DNA from: PXAP01 sp964520585
GTDB lineage: Bacteria; Bacteroidota; Bacteroidia; Bacteroidales; PUMT01
Direction: 5' to 3'
DNA length: 64,000 nt
Assembly (NCBI GenBank): GCA_964520585.1
Contig: CAZFOO010000006.1
Coordinates: 8,956-72,955 of the forward strand
In this document: piece by piece, positions 8,941 through 17,711 of the stretch
Position numbering within the stretch: position 1 is the first letter of the stretch
How the letters are laid out: the number at the start of each line of letters is the position of its first letter
Position numbers and translations under genes: made by a program
Notes under the pieces: generated by a model
The model's database searches: none
The model's input: the letters and a program-made list of their open reading frames with translations, nothing else
Told to the model about the DNA's origin: nothing

Positions 8941-9846
8941 TTATTTTGCAAGCATTGCTGCAAGTGCAATCGAATTGAGTTTTGTTTGTGCACTGTCACC
9001 CCTTGATGACAATACCGCAGGTACACGAGCTCCCACGAGAATGGCGGCCTGATGACTGTTCCCATATTGTGCATTTGCCTTATAAAATACATTTCCTGAT
9101 TCAACATTTGGGAAAAGTATACAATCAGCGTCACCAGCCACCTCACTTTGTATCCCCTTTATTTTCGCAGATTTGATATTAATGGCCAGATCCAGAGAAA
9201 GAGGCCCGTCGACAATGGCACCTTTTATCTGGTTCCTCTCTGACATTTTGCTTATAATTGCTGCATCTGTGCATGCAGACATGCCTGGCATTACCTGCTC
9301 GGTTGCTGCCAGGATTGCTAGCTTCGGCTGATCAATGCCCAGTTCCCTGGCAGTTTCAATAAGATAATTTGCTATCGCTATTTTTTGCTTAAGATCTGGT
9401 TTGGGAATAATAGCAACATCACCAATAACAAGCAGTTTGTGGTATGCTGATATCTCCATGACCGTAACATGACTCAGTATCGCGCCGGGATCCATCAATC
9501 CACGTTCTTTATTCAGGATTGCCCTCATATACTTATCTGTACTGAGATTACCCTTCATTAAAAAGTTACCTTCGTGGTTATTAATAATATCAACTGATCT
9601 TACAACTGCATAAATATCATTATTTTCATTAACTATATTGAACTTTACAGGATCGATCGAAAGTTTATTACATAGATTGATTATGGTATTTTTATCACCT
9701 ACTAATGTGGCCTCTACCAGGTTCATATCAACAGCTCTGGAAGCTGCTTCAATTGTATGTTCATCCATGGCCCAGGCTGCGACCAGGTTCTGCTTCTTCC
9801 GGCTTTCAAGGAATTCAAAAACTTGTTCGAGTTTTGTAATTTGCAT
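8941..9846 (-). CDS. ptb: Phosphate butyryltransferase
   Basis: The 301-residue protein has the PTA/PTB fold signatures DGPLSLDLAI, the phosphate-binding AGDADCILFPNVESGN and AAILVGARVPAVLSSRGDS. It exchanges CoA for phosphate on butyryl-CoA, feeding butyrate kinase. PTB rather than PTA is chosen because of its length, its pairing with buk, and the presence of a separate clear pta in the cluster. The spacing to ackA upstream is 272 bases with an ackA terminator, so ptb-buk probably has its own promoter. Confidence 0.9.
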   Translation of the reverse strand: MQITKLEQVFEFLESRKKQNLVAAWAMDEHTIEAASRAVDMNLVEATLVGDKNTIINLCNKLSIDPVKFNIVNENNDIYAVVRSVDIINNHEGNFLMKGNLSTDKYMRAILNKERGLMDPGAILSHVTVMEISAYHKLLVIGDVAIIPKPDLKQKIAIANYLIETARELGIDQPKLAILAATEQVMPGMSACTDAAIISKMSERNQIKGAIVDGPLSLDLAINIKSAKIKGIQSEVAGDADCILFPNVESGNVFYKANAQYGNSHQAAILVGARVPAVLSSRGDSAQTKLNSIALAAMLAK

Positions 9847-9924
9847 TATTTTATTAGCATAAGGTATATTTAGCAGCTTATATATTTACTTAAAACTATA
9901 TAAAGTAGTTCACCTTCCTTATTT

Positions 9925-9990
9925 ATGATCCATGAAACCCTCATATTTACAAATATTATTTTGTGAGACCAAAAACATTGAACCTTTCAA
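9925..9990 (+). repeat. Dispersed hairpin repeat, degenerate copy
   Basis: The stretch ccatgaaaccctcat, then attattttgtgag and acattgaacct, aligns by eye with copy C at 16426-16490. The stem is largely decayed. It lies between ackA and ptb, with the tttgtg element on the plus strand as in the other copies. Confidence 0.35.
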
Positions 9991-10013
9991 AATATTAAAT
10001 GCAAACTTTCCAT

Positions 10014-10046
10014 AAAAAAGCCAAAAGAATCATATCCTTTTGGCTT
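10014..10046 (-). terminator. Intrinsic terminator after ackA
   Basis: On the minus strand a 10-bp perfect stem (plus-strand arms 10018-10027 and 10037-10046, aagccaaaag) with a nine-base loop is followed by a run of T (A run 10014-10019). It lies about 70 bases past the ackA stop. Confidence 0.88.
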
Positions 10047-10118
10047 CCCGGGAAAATTCATGAAGTGCCTTTAAAACCATGGAACAATCTAAAATATGGA
10101 ATTGAATTCCCCATTATA

Positions 10119-11324
10119 TTAGTTCATCTCATTGATTATCCTTTGAGTATCCTCTGCTATGACCAATTCTTCATCGGTGGTAACAGACATTATGATACCT
10201 TTTGACTCTTTAGTACTGATGACTTTGGTTGTTTCCCTTAAGCCAGTATTAACCGAATCATCCAGTTCAAGTCCAAGATACTCCAGTCCACGCGAAACAC
10301 CGCGCCGGGTAGTATCTGCATTTTCCCCTATTCCTCCGGTAAAAATGAGAATATCTACTCCTTCGAGAACTGCAGAATATGCTCCAATGTACTTTTTAAC
10401 TCTGTAATCATACATTTTCAGACCAAGAATTGCTCTTTCATGTCCCTTTTCTGCTTCGAGTTCTATCTCTCTCATATCAGATGATATGCCAGTTACTCCA
10501 AGCATCCCGCTTTGTTTATTTATTATGGTGTTAACAGAGTTCAGTCCGATATCTTCCTTATCCAGAATATAAGTTAACACTCCAAGATCAAGATCTCCTG
10601 TACGTGTACCCATGATAAGTCCTTCAACGGGAGTAAAGCCCATTGAGGTATCCACAGATTCCCCATTTTTAATCGCCGTTACAGAAGCACCGTTACCCAG
10701 ATGACAGGAAATTATCTTTTGTTTGTTTATATCTACCCCAAGGAAATCACATGCTTTTTTCGCAACAAAACGGTGACTGGTACCATGATAGCCATAACGT
10801 CTGATACCATATTTGGTATAAAGGGAATATGGTATTCCATACATATAAGCATAATCTGGCATTGTCTGATGAAATGATGTGTCAAACACAGCAACCTGTC
10901 TTATGCCGGGAATAAGCGTACTCATGGCCACGATCCCTTTGAGGTTGGCGGGATTATGCAATGGTGCCAGATCACAATACTTTTCGATTTCATTGAAAAC
11001 ATCTTCATCGATAAAAACACTGTCCTTGAATTTTTCACCCCCCTGTACAACTCTGTGTCCAACTGCTTCAATTTCATCGAGACTGTTAAGACAACCATGT
11101 TTATCACTGGTAAGAACTCCGAGAATGTATTCAATACCAATCTGATGATCGAGGATCTCTCCCTCAAATTTAAATTTCTCGCCTGATTGTTTTTCAAGTT
11201 TCATAAAGGACCCTTTAAGTCCTATTTTTTCAACTATTCCCTTGGCAAGAACTTCTTTGCTCACCATATTGAAAAGCTGGTATTTAATTGACGAACTACC
11301 ACAGTTCAGCACCATTATCTTCAT
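10119..11324 (-). CDS. ackA: Acetate kinase
   Basis: The 401-residue protein carries all the acetate kinase signatures: LNCGSSSIKYQLF at the start, GHRVVQGGEKF, GYHGTSHRFVA, CHLGNGASV, MGTRTGDLD and FTGGIGENAD. It makes ATP and acetate from acetyl phosphate and ADP. Length is normal (about 400). With pta two genes upstream it completes the acetate branch, and it ends at a strong terminator. Confidence 0.97.
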   Translation of the reverse strand: MKIMVLNCGSSSIKYQLFNMVSKEVLAKGIVEKIGLKGSFMKLEKQSGEKFKFEGEILDHQIGIEYILGVLTSDKHGCLNSLDEIEAVGHRVVQGGEKFKDSVFIDEDVFNEIEKYCDLAPLHNPANLKGIVAMSTLIPGIRQVAVFDTSFHQTMPDYAYMYGIPYSLYTKYGIRRYGYHGTSHRFVAKKACDFLGVDINKQKIISCHLGNGASVTAIKNGESVDTSMGFTPVEGLIMGTRTGDLDLGVLTYILDKEDIGLNSVNTIINKQSGMLGVTGISSDMREIELEAEKGHERAILGLKMYDYRVKKYIGAYSAVLEGVDILIFTGGIGENADTTRRGVSRGLEYLGLELDDSVNTGLRETTKVISTKESKGIIMSVTTDEELVIAEDTQRIINEMN

Positions 11325-11397
11325 TGGGTATAACTTTTAATTTATAGTTTTGAAATGTTTATATTTAATCCGGTCACGAATTAATCCGTACCATTTT

Positions 11398-12366
11398 TTA
11401 CTTTATCAGGGGATTGGGCTTTAAACGATTTCCATTTTCATCATATTCATAAAAACCTTTTCCTGTTTTACGCCCCAGCTGATTGGCCCTTACAAGCTTT
11501 TTTATAATGGGATTTGCCTTGTAACGCTTATCCCCAAATTCACTATATAAATTCTCCATGTAACGAAGAACCCTGTCCAGACCAATGCGGTCGGCCATTT
11601 CAAATGGTCCCTGCCTGGTCGACAGACTGCTGCTTATAGTAAGATCAATATCTTCCTTTGTTGCAACATTCTCAACCAGTATCTGGCACGCTTCATTGAT
11701 AATTACCGTGAGCATCCTTACACTTATTAAGCCGGGAGACTCATCTACAGGAATAACAACTTTACTCAGCAGCTTTCCAAAAGTAAGGACTCTTTTGTAG
11801 GAATCGTCAGACGTATGGAGTCCCCTGGCTACTTCCAGAATGCCGGAATCTGGTGATGTTGTTGAAAAATGAAGACTCACACAGCGCTCGTTGTGCTCAA
11901 GTTCAGCTGCCAGTTCAGTTACAACCAAAGTGGTTGAATTGGTGGCTATGATAGTTTCCGGGCTAACATAATTTTCAATTCGTTTGAATACTTCCTTTCT
12001 TATTCCTACACTGCTCTCACGTGTTTTTGACAATATGGCTTCGATGACAAGGTCGCAATCGGCCAGCTCTTCATAATTAAGCGTTCCCCGAATACGTGAC
12101 AGGATACTTCTTTTTTCACCGGGAGTCATACCCCAGCGCTGTATCATACGGTCAAGCTGGCAATCTATTGAGTTTATAGCCTGCTTTATCAAAACTTCGG
12201 ATAATTCAATGAAGACCACTTCAATGCCACGGCAACTTATTATACGTGCAATAGCCTGGCCAACACTCCCGCATCCAACTATGCCAACTTTAGAAAACAG
12301 GGTTTTGGGTCTGTCTTTTTTACTTAAACCGTATTGTTCAATCGGTTCAACTTTTGTTTCAGCCAT
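11398..12366 (-). CDS. 3-hydroxyacyl-CoA dehydrogenase family protein (hbd-like)
   Basis: The 322-residue protein has an N-terminal NAD-binding fold (VGIVGCGSVGQAIA, about 27-40) after a 25-residue extension, and a C-terminal 3HCDH domain with RKTGKGFYEY. The likely catalytic His is kept in SLHFST and the Glu in LEVARG, but the usual HFFNPAP segment is replaced by HFSTTSPDSG. It is predicted to interconvert 3-hydroxybutyryl-CoA and acetoacetyl-CoA. The altered active-site loop means the substrate may differ. It sits between pta and ackA, 29 bases after pta, as part of the same transcript. Confidence 0.8.
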   Translation of the reverse strand: MAETKVEPIEQYGLSKKDRPKTLFSKVGIVGCGSVGQAIARIISCRGIEVVFIELSEVLIKQAINSIDCQLDRMIQRWGMTPGEKRSILSRIRGTLNYEELADCDLVIEAILSKTRESSVGIRKEVFKRIENYVSPETIIATNSTTLVVTELAAELEHNERCVSLHFSTTSPDSGILEVARGLHTSDDSYKRVLTFGKLLSKVVIPVDESPGLISVRMLTVIINEACQILVENVATKEDIDLTISSSLSTRQGPFEMADRIGLDRVLRYMENLYSEFGDKRYKANPIIKKLVRANQLGRKTGKGFYEYDENGNRLKPNPLIK

Positions 12367-12395
12367 TTTTATTTAATTTTATGTTATATATCTTG

Positions 12396-13397
12396 TTATT
12401 TTTCCGAAGCCTGATTAGCTGTAATTGCGACAAGATTAACTATATCACTTACCGAACATCCCCGCGAAAGATCGTTTATCGGCGCTGCCAATCCTTGCAA
12501 AACGGGACCTATTGCTTCAGCATGGGCAAGACGCTGCACCAGCTTATAGGCAATATTGCCACATTCCAGATTGGGAAATATAAGTACATTTGCTTTCCCT
12601 GCTATGCTGCTGCCAGGGGCTTTACTCTGTCCTATTTTTTCAATTATGGCAGCATCCGCCTGAAGATCTCCATCAATCTGCAATCCAGGATCCATTTCTT
12701 TGGCCAGCCTGGTTGCATTTACGACTTTATCAACCATCGGATGACTGGCACTACCCTTTGTACTGAAACTAAGCATAGCTATCCGTGGTTCAAAGCCGGC
12801 TATAGCTCTGGTGGTTCCAGCAGTAGCAACAGCTATCTCGGCAAGCTCCTTCTCCGTTGGATCGGGATGTACTGCACAATCAGCAAATACAAGCAACCCG
12901 TCTTCACCAAACTCTTTGTCTTTTAATATCATAATAAATGCTCCGGAAACTATACTTATTCCGGGACTGGTCTTAATAAACTGAAAAGCCGGTCGAAGAA
13001 CGTCACCGGTAGAATTGCCGGCCCCGGCAACCTCACCATCAGCATCTCCTGCTTTTATCATTAATGTGGAAAGGTATAAAGGATCTTCTATCAATTTCTC
13101 AGCATCAGATCTGGTGAGTCCTTTATGGCTTCGCAACTCAACCATCAGATCAATATACCCGTTTTTATTTGGATGGTTAATCGGGTCAATTATGTTTGCA
13201 CTATTAATATTGTCAAGACCGTACTTCCCTGCTTCTGATAATATCTTATCAGGATTGCCTAACAGGATAATTTTAGCAATTTCTTCCCGGATCAGTATAT
13301 CAGCGGCCTTAAGTGTTCTTTCTTCGGTACTTTCCGGTAATACGATCCGCTTTTTGTGTTGCCTTGCATTATGTTTTATCTTTTCAAGTAAATCCAT
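12396..13397 (-). CDS. pta: Phosphate acetyltransferase
   Basis: The 333-residue protein is a short, single-domain Pta, lacking the N-terminal DRTGG/P-loop regions of the enterobacterial enzyme. Visible motifs are RIVLPESTEERTLKAA, GNSTGDVLRPAFQ, FSTKGSASHP, DGDLQADAA and ANVLIFPNLECGNIAYKLVQR. It forms acetyl phosphate from acetyl-CoA. It is the first gene of the minus-strand fermentation cluster pta, hbd-like, ackA, ptb, buk. Confidence 0.95.
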   Translation of the reverse strand: MDLLEKIKHNARQHKKRIVLPESTEERTLKAADILIREEIAKIILLGNPDKILSEAGKYGLDNINSANIIDPINHPNKNGYIDLMVELRSHKGLTRSDAEKLIEDPLYLSTLMIKAGDADGEVAGAGNSTGDVLRPAFQFIKTSPGISIVSGAFIMILKDKEFGEDGLLVFADCAVHPDPTEKELAEIAVATAGTTRAIAGFEPRIAMLSFSTKGSASHPMVDKVVNATRLAKEMDPGLQIDGDLQADAAIIEKIGQSKAPGSSIAGKANVLIFPNLECGNIAYKLVQRLAHAEAIGPVLQGLAAPINDLSRGCSVSDIVNLVAITANQASEK

Positions 13398-13624
13398 TGG
13401 CTGACAAGTGTTTAAAGAAATTATTATTCGACATGTAAAGTTATGTAAATTTGACTTTTTCTGACGAAAGTTTTAATGATATTCGTCACCCTTTTAGGAC
13501 ATTATTATCACAGAATTCAATTGCAATGGATCATACATTAAGTATCCTGTGTAAGATCCTCCAGGCCAATGCCGTTTATTTCTCCTGCGACTCAAAAGTA
13601 ATATGAACAGCAAAGGTCCTCTAG

Positions 13625-14386
13625 TTAAATATCAATACTCAGTCCGTCATACGCAAGAAAAATATTGGGAGGCAACTCTTTTTCCACTTCTTTGTGCATT
13701 CCCATCTGATGACTGATATGAGTAATATATCCTCGACGGGGACTGAATTCATTAATCAGTTTTATTGCCTCGCCCAGCGAAAAATGTGATATGTGTTTTT
13801 CTTTTCTGAGTGCATTTACAACCATGAAGCGGCTGCCGACTATTTTCTCTTTCTCTTCTTCCGGAAGATAATTGGCATCTGTTATATATGTGAAATCGCC
13901 AATCCTGAAACCCAGAACAGGCAGTCTGTAGTGAAATGCACGGATGGGAACTATCTGAATGCCATTTATATCAAATGATAAATTATCTATTTTTTTCAGG
14001 TTAACCAGCGGTATTCCGGGATATTTCTTTTCAGCGAATATATATGAAAACTCACGTTTAATGGAAGGTATTACACGTTCCTCCAAGTATACATCAACTG
14101 CACTCTGATTAACAAAATTAAATGCCCTTACATCGTCAAGTCCGGCAATATGATCTTTGTGATCATGAGTATACAATATTGCATCAAGTACTTTAACATC
14201 CGCCCGGAGCATCTGTTGCCGGAAATCGGGTCCCGTATCGATAACAAAAACCTTATCCCCGGTTTCAATCAATACTGATGTCCGCAATCTTTTATCCCTG
14301 TCATCATCCGACCTGCAAACCCTGCAAGGGCATGCTATAACCGGGACACCCTGAGATGTGCCTGTACCTAAAAACGTTACCTTCAA
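13625..14386 (-). CDS. MBL-fold metallohydrolase, PhnP-like
   Basis: The 253-residue protein has the metallo-beta-lactamase HxHxDH motif (YTHDHKDHIAGLDD), the upstream VIDTGPDFR loop, a later ITDANYL and a C-terminal THISH. The N-terminal ACPCRVCRSDD resembles the extra zinc site of PhnP-type phosphodiesterases. Many Bacteroidota keep one copy as a housekeeping hydrolase, probably acting on phosphodiesters. The exact substrate is unknown. It is divergent from the methyltransferase gene at 14572. Confidence 0.82.
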   Translation of the reverse strand: MKVTFLGTGTSQGVPVIACPCRVCRSDDDRDKRLRTSVLIETGDKVFVIDTGPDFRQQMLRADVKVLDAILYTHDHKDHIAGLDDVRAFNFVNQSAVDVYLEERVIPSIKREFSYIFAEKKYPGIPLVNLKKIDNLSFDINGIQIVPIRAFHYRLPVLGFRIGDFTYITDANYLPEEEKEKIVGSRFMVVNALRKEKHISHFSLGEAIKLINEFSPRRGYITHISHQMGMHKEVEKELPPNIFLAYDGLSIDI

Positions 14387-14571
14387 TTTTAACCTGTTTT
14401 ATATTTTGGAAAAGGTCATAATGGAATACAAAGATGCATTTTTTTAATATTATTGACTAAATTAATTATATCCGGGTTAGCAATCTTAATATTTGCATTT
14501 TGATTAAAGATGGTTAATCTAACCAGATTGATTATTTTTACAAATAATATCTATATTATATTGTTATAATA

Positions 14572-15276
14572 ATGGCTGGAAAACTTTACCTGATTCCAAC
14601 TCTTCTTGGAAATACTTTAGCAGATGAAGTACTCCCGGCTTCGGTATTCAAAGTTATCAACCGTCTTCATTATTATATTGCTGAAGATATCCGCTCTGCC
14701 AGAAGGTTTTTAAAAAAGGCGGGCTCATCGGTTGATATTGACGACATTGAATTTTATGAGCTTAATAAACATACCAGAGATCAGGAACTGCCAGGGTTTC
14801 TTTCAGCAACACTTTCAGGCCATGATACCGGATTGCTTTCAGAGGCTGGTATGCCATGTGTTGCAGATCCGGGATCCAGGATCACATCGCTGGCACATAG
14901 CCATGACATAAAAGTAGTACCACTTTCCGGTCCTTCATCAATAATGCTTGCATTAATGGCATCCGGATTAAACGGACAATCTTTCACTTTTCACGGATAT
15001 CTTCCTGTGAAAAGACACGACAGAAACAGGGCAATAAAAAGGATTGAACAGGATTCTATTACCAGACAACAAGCCCAAATTTTTATGGAGACACCTTACC
15101 GTAACATGCAAATGCTTGAGACGTTAACGGAAGTCTGCACCCCCATTACACAGCTATGCATTGCATGTGATATAACTCTTGAATCAGAATTTATTCTGAC
15201 ACGGGAAATTCATTACTGGAAAAAAAATAAGCCGGAAATTAATAAACGTCCGGCCATTTTCATATTACAAGGATAA
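14572..15276 (+). CDS. SAM-dependent methyltransferase, RsmI/tetrapyrrole methylase family
   Basis: The 234-residue protein is related to RsmI (16S rRNA 2'-O-methyltransferase). It shows LYLIPTLLGN, YYIAEDIRSARRFLKK, TGLLSEAGMPCVADPGS and PLSGPSSIMLALMASGLNGQ. It lacks the C-terminal extension of true RsmI (about 280 residues). Bacteroidota commonly carry this shorter paralogue alongside RsmI, so rRNA methylation is likely but not certain. It converges on the FKBP gene with a 12-base gap. Confidence 0.85.
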   Translation: MAGKLYLIPTLLGNTLADEVLPASVFKVINRLHYYIAEDIRSARRFLKKAGSSVDIDDIEFYELNKHTRDQELPGFLSATLSGHDTGLLSEAGMPCVADPGSRITSLAHSHDIKVVPLSGPSSIMLALMASGLNGQSFTFHGYLPVKRHDRNRAIKRIEQDSITRQQAQIFMETPYRNMQMLETLTEVCTPITQLCIACDITLESEFILTREIHYWKKNKPEINKRPAIFILQG

Positions 15277-15288
15277 CTCCATCATATA

Positions 15289-16215
15289 TTACTGAAAATC
15301 GGTAAGCTCCAGATCGAAAACTAAAGGGGTATATCCCGGAATTTTATTACCCGATCCTTCAACCCCGTAACCCAGAGATGAGGGAATAATTATTCTTGAT
15401 TTCCCATCCTTTTTCATTAGCTTAACCCCTTCCTCAAATCCACGGATAGCACTGTTCTGGCCAATAATGAAGTCAAAGGTTTCGTCTCCGATATTAGTGT
15501 CAAACTCCCTGCCATCAGTTAACATGCCCCTGTAAAAAATACTTGCCTGGGTAGAATCTCCTGGAGTTGTGTCACCTGTCCCGGAAAAAAGCTCAATATA
15601 ATATATGCCACTTTCCTGCTCTTCAACAGCCAGGTGAGTAGAATCAGTGTAAAGAGAGATGTAATCATCAATCAGTTCTTGTTCATAAGCAACAGGGTCT
15701 TTAATTACCTTGACCAGTTTAATATCGTATATTAGAGTAGAATAAGGCGGAACTATACCTGAACTCTCACTTCCATAACCCAGTTGTGAAGGTATAATAA
15801 GTGTTGCTTCAGCTCCTTCTTTCATCAGTCGCAGTCCCTCATATACACCTTTAACTTTGAAAGTGTTAAAATCCATGCGGCGGTCCCCGTAAATCACTGA
15901 TGAAGAATATACATTCTCCTTCCGGGCTATTTCTTCATCAGTAGAATCAAAAATCGTGTTATTGACTAATTTACCGGTATAACTGATGATTACCCAGTCA
16001 TCGTTCAGGGGAGTTATACCGCTTCCCTCATTTCGGGGTATAAAATAAAGACCATTACTTTCAGGTTCTACCTGGATATTATTTAATTCCAGGTATTGTT
16101 CCAAAAGACGCATCTCCTTTTCTTTTTCCAGATCACTGCTGTTATCTTCACAGGATATTAAAAAAAATCCAGTGAAAAATAAAAACAATAATATCATTGC
16201 CGCATCTCTATTCAT
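15289..16215 (-). CDS. FKBP-type peptidyl-prolyl isomerase lipoprotein, two domains (1)
   Basis: The 308-residue protein has a lipoprotein signal (FFLISC, Cys at about 21) followed by acidic residues (EDNSSDLEKEKE). Two FKBP domains follow. The first (about 65-175) has FDSTDE and LGYGSESSGIVPPYSTLIYDI. The second (about 210-308) has GREFDTN, IRGFEEG and LGYGVEGSGNKIPGYTPLVFDLEL. Both keep the FD and Y/F active-site positions, so both may be active. It is the last of four consecutive FKBP genes on this strand. The acidic run after the lipid Cys resembles surface-export signals known in some Bacteroidota, which is an inference. Confidence 0.9.
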   Translation of the reverse strand: MNRDAAMILLFLFFTGFFLISCEDNSSDLEKEKEMRLLEQYLELNNIQVEPESNGLYFIPRNEGSGITPLNDDWVIISYTGKLVNNTIFDSTDEEIARKENVYSSSVIYGDRRMDFNTFKVKGVYEGLRLMKEGAEATLIIPSQLGYGSESSGIVPPYSTLIYDIKLVKVIKDPVAYEQELIDDYISLYTDSTHLAVEEQESGIYYIELFSGTGDTTPGDSTQASIFYRGMLTDGREFDTNIGDETFDFIIGQNSAIRGFEEGVKLMKKDGKSRIIIPSSLGYGVEGSGNKIPGYTPLVFDLELTDFQ

Positions 16216-16290
16216 GTGTACAAATCAGGTTAATCAAGTTAATAATCAATGAATTATATTTAACAGGTAATTCATATTCGGTTTTTCAAT

Positions 16291-16360
16291 CCCATGTATC
16301 CCCCTGGTTTGTGCATGTCTTTTTGTGTTACACGTTAACATGGGGATTCATTCGTATAAA
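16291..16360 (+). repeat. Dispersed hairpin repeat, copy B
   Basis: Arms atccccctg (16298-16306) and catggggat (16339-16347) pair at 8 of 9 positions around a loop with tgcatgtctttttgtg. The flank tcattcgtataaaatatag follows, matching the flank of copies A and D. Confidence 0.6.
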
Positions 16361-16425
16361 ATATAGTTAATAATTTGTTTAACAATGTGTTAATAATGCA
16401 TGGTTCGGCTATTTTGCTTTTCAAT

Positions 16426-16490
16426 CCATAGAACCCTCATGTTTATACATCTTACTTTGTGTTAAAAATTAACATGAGGTCTTCATCCTG
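16426..16490 (+). repeat. Dispersed hairpin repeat, copy C
   Basis: The arms ccctcatg and catgagg (7 bp, 16435-16441 with 16473-16479) are extended by gaa/ttc outer pairs across a small internal loop. The loop has ttactttgtg. Compared with copy A, both arms changed together (ccccatg/catgggg to cctcatg/catgagg). Confidence 0.55.
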
Positions 16491-16573
16491 AAAAATTCAT
16501 ATTTGGGCTATATTTCCGGCGTATTGGGCTGAGTGTAACCTGGCCACCTGATGCAATATATGTTTTGTTTGAT

Positions 16574-17494
16574 TTATTCAATATCGACAACTTCCAAATC
16601 ATAAACAAGTGTTGAATATGGAGGGATGATACCTTCAGATGATCCGTCTGATCCGTAACCTAATTCCCAGGGAACTATAATCATAGCCTTACCGTTTTCT
16701 CTCATCTTACTTAATCCTTCAATAAATCCGGGTATAACATTTGTCGAACTCATATTAACTACAAGAGGATTATCACTTTCACTCTGGTCAAAAACCCTTC
16801 CATCAAGCAACCTGCCTACGTAATGAACACTGACAATATCATCCTCAAGGGGAAGATCTCCGGTTCCGGCTTCTTGCTCAATATAATATAATCCGCTGCT
16901 GGTAGGTTCAATACCGGTTAATTCATTTTCTTCAATATATGCATTTAGAAGCTGTTGTTCATGCTCTGCAGGATCACTAATCACATCCAGAAGCTCTACA
17001 TCATATATAAGCGTGGAATAAGGTGGTATAATTCCATAATCAGTTCCTCCGAATGCCAGATTTGAAGGCATTATAATTTTTGATTCCCCGCCTTCGTTCA
17101 TAAGCATCAATCCCTCTCTCAACCCGGCAATACCAATATTTTCGAGTGAAAACTTAGCGGGTCCATATAATTTGTCTTCCCGGACAATTCCTTCTCTCTC
17201 TGCAAGATCCCTGTCACTTGTTTCAAAAACAGTACCATCGATAAGTGAGCCTGTAAATCTAATATTTACATAATCGGAACTCTGGGGACTATCGCCGTCT
17301 GATTCTGTTACTACAATGTAATATAATCCACTGCTTGTCGGTTCAATATCGGAATAATTGTTTTCTTCAAGATATTCCTGCAGCTTGACCTTTTCCTCCT
17401 CTATCCTATCATCTTCCTTGTCGCAGGACTGCATTATAATGAAGGTTGCAAAAAGGAATAATGTTACTTTAAACAAGTATTTCAATTTAGTCAT
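16574..17494 (-). CDS. FKBP-type peptidyl-prolyl isomerase lipoprotein, two domains (2)
   Basis: The 306-residue protein starts with a lipoprotein signal (IIMQSC, Cys at about 24) followed by DKEDDRIEEEK. It has two FKBP domains. The first contains FETSDRD and LAFGGTDYGIIPPYSTLIYDVELL. The second contains FDQSESD, VIPGFIEGL and LGYGSDGSSEGIIPPYSTLVYDLEVV. The second domain looks complete. In the first, the Asp of the FD pair is Glu. It is closely related to the paralogue at 15289 and should act on proteins in the periplasm or at the outer membrane. Confidence 0.9.
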   Translation of the reverse strand: MTKLKYLFKVTLFLFATFIIMQSCDKEDDRIEEEKVKLQEYLEENNYSDIEPTSSGLYYIVVTESDGDSPQSSDYVNIRFTGSLIDGTVFETSDRDLAEREGIVREDKLYGPAKFSLENIGIAGLREGLMLMNEGGESKIIMPSNLAFGGTDYGIIPPYSTLIYDVELLDVISDPAEHEQQLLNAYIEENELTGIEPTSSGLYYIEQEAGTGDLPLEDDIVSVHYVGRLLDGRVFDQSESDNPLVVNMSSTNVIPGFIEGLSKMRENGKAMIIVPWELGYGSDGSSEGIIPPYSTLVYDLEVVDIE

Positions 17495-17711
17495 GACTTT
17501 AATTATATTTAAATTTTAATATTAATACCGGGATCCGGCTAATAGAAAACACATTTATAAGACTACTTTCCTGACCCGAAGGTTGCAGTACGCAATAAAT
17601 TAACGAAAATTAAATATATCTTATTATCTTTTTAAATAATCAGGTATTATTATTTAATGGAAATAATAACTTTTCTTTACGGTGTATTAAGGAGGGTGGA
17701 CCAAAAAATAA

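Larger units (their letters stand above)
16216..16573. other. Intergenic region between two FKBP genes, 358 bp
   Basis: Unusually long for two same-strand paralogues, this region is almost filled by two hairpin repeats (copies B and C) joined by an 80-base spacer that recurs before copy D at 48494-48570. No ORF is present. Confidence 0.6.

Noticed and set aside
12354..12926. 190-residue plus-strand ORF
   Set aside because: It lies entirely opposite the clear pta and hbd-like genes and has no family features; it is a shadow frame.
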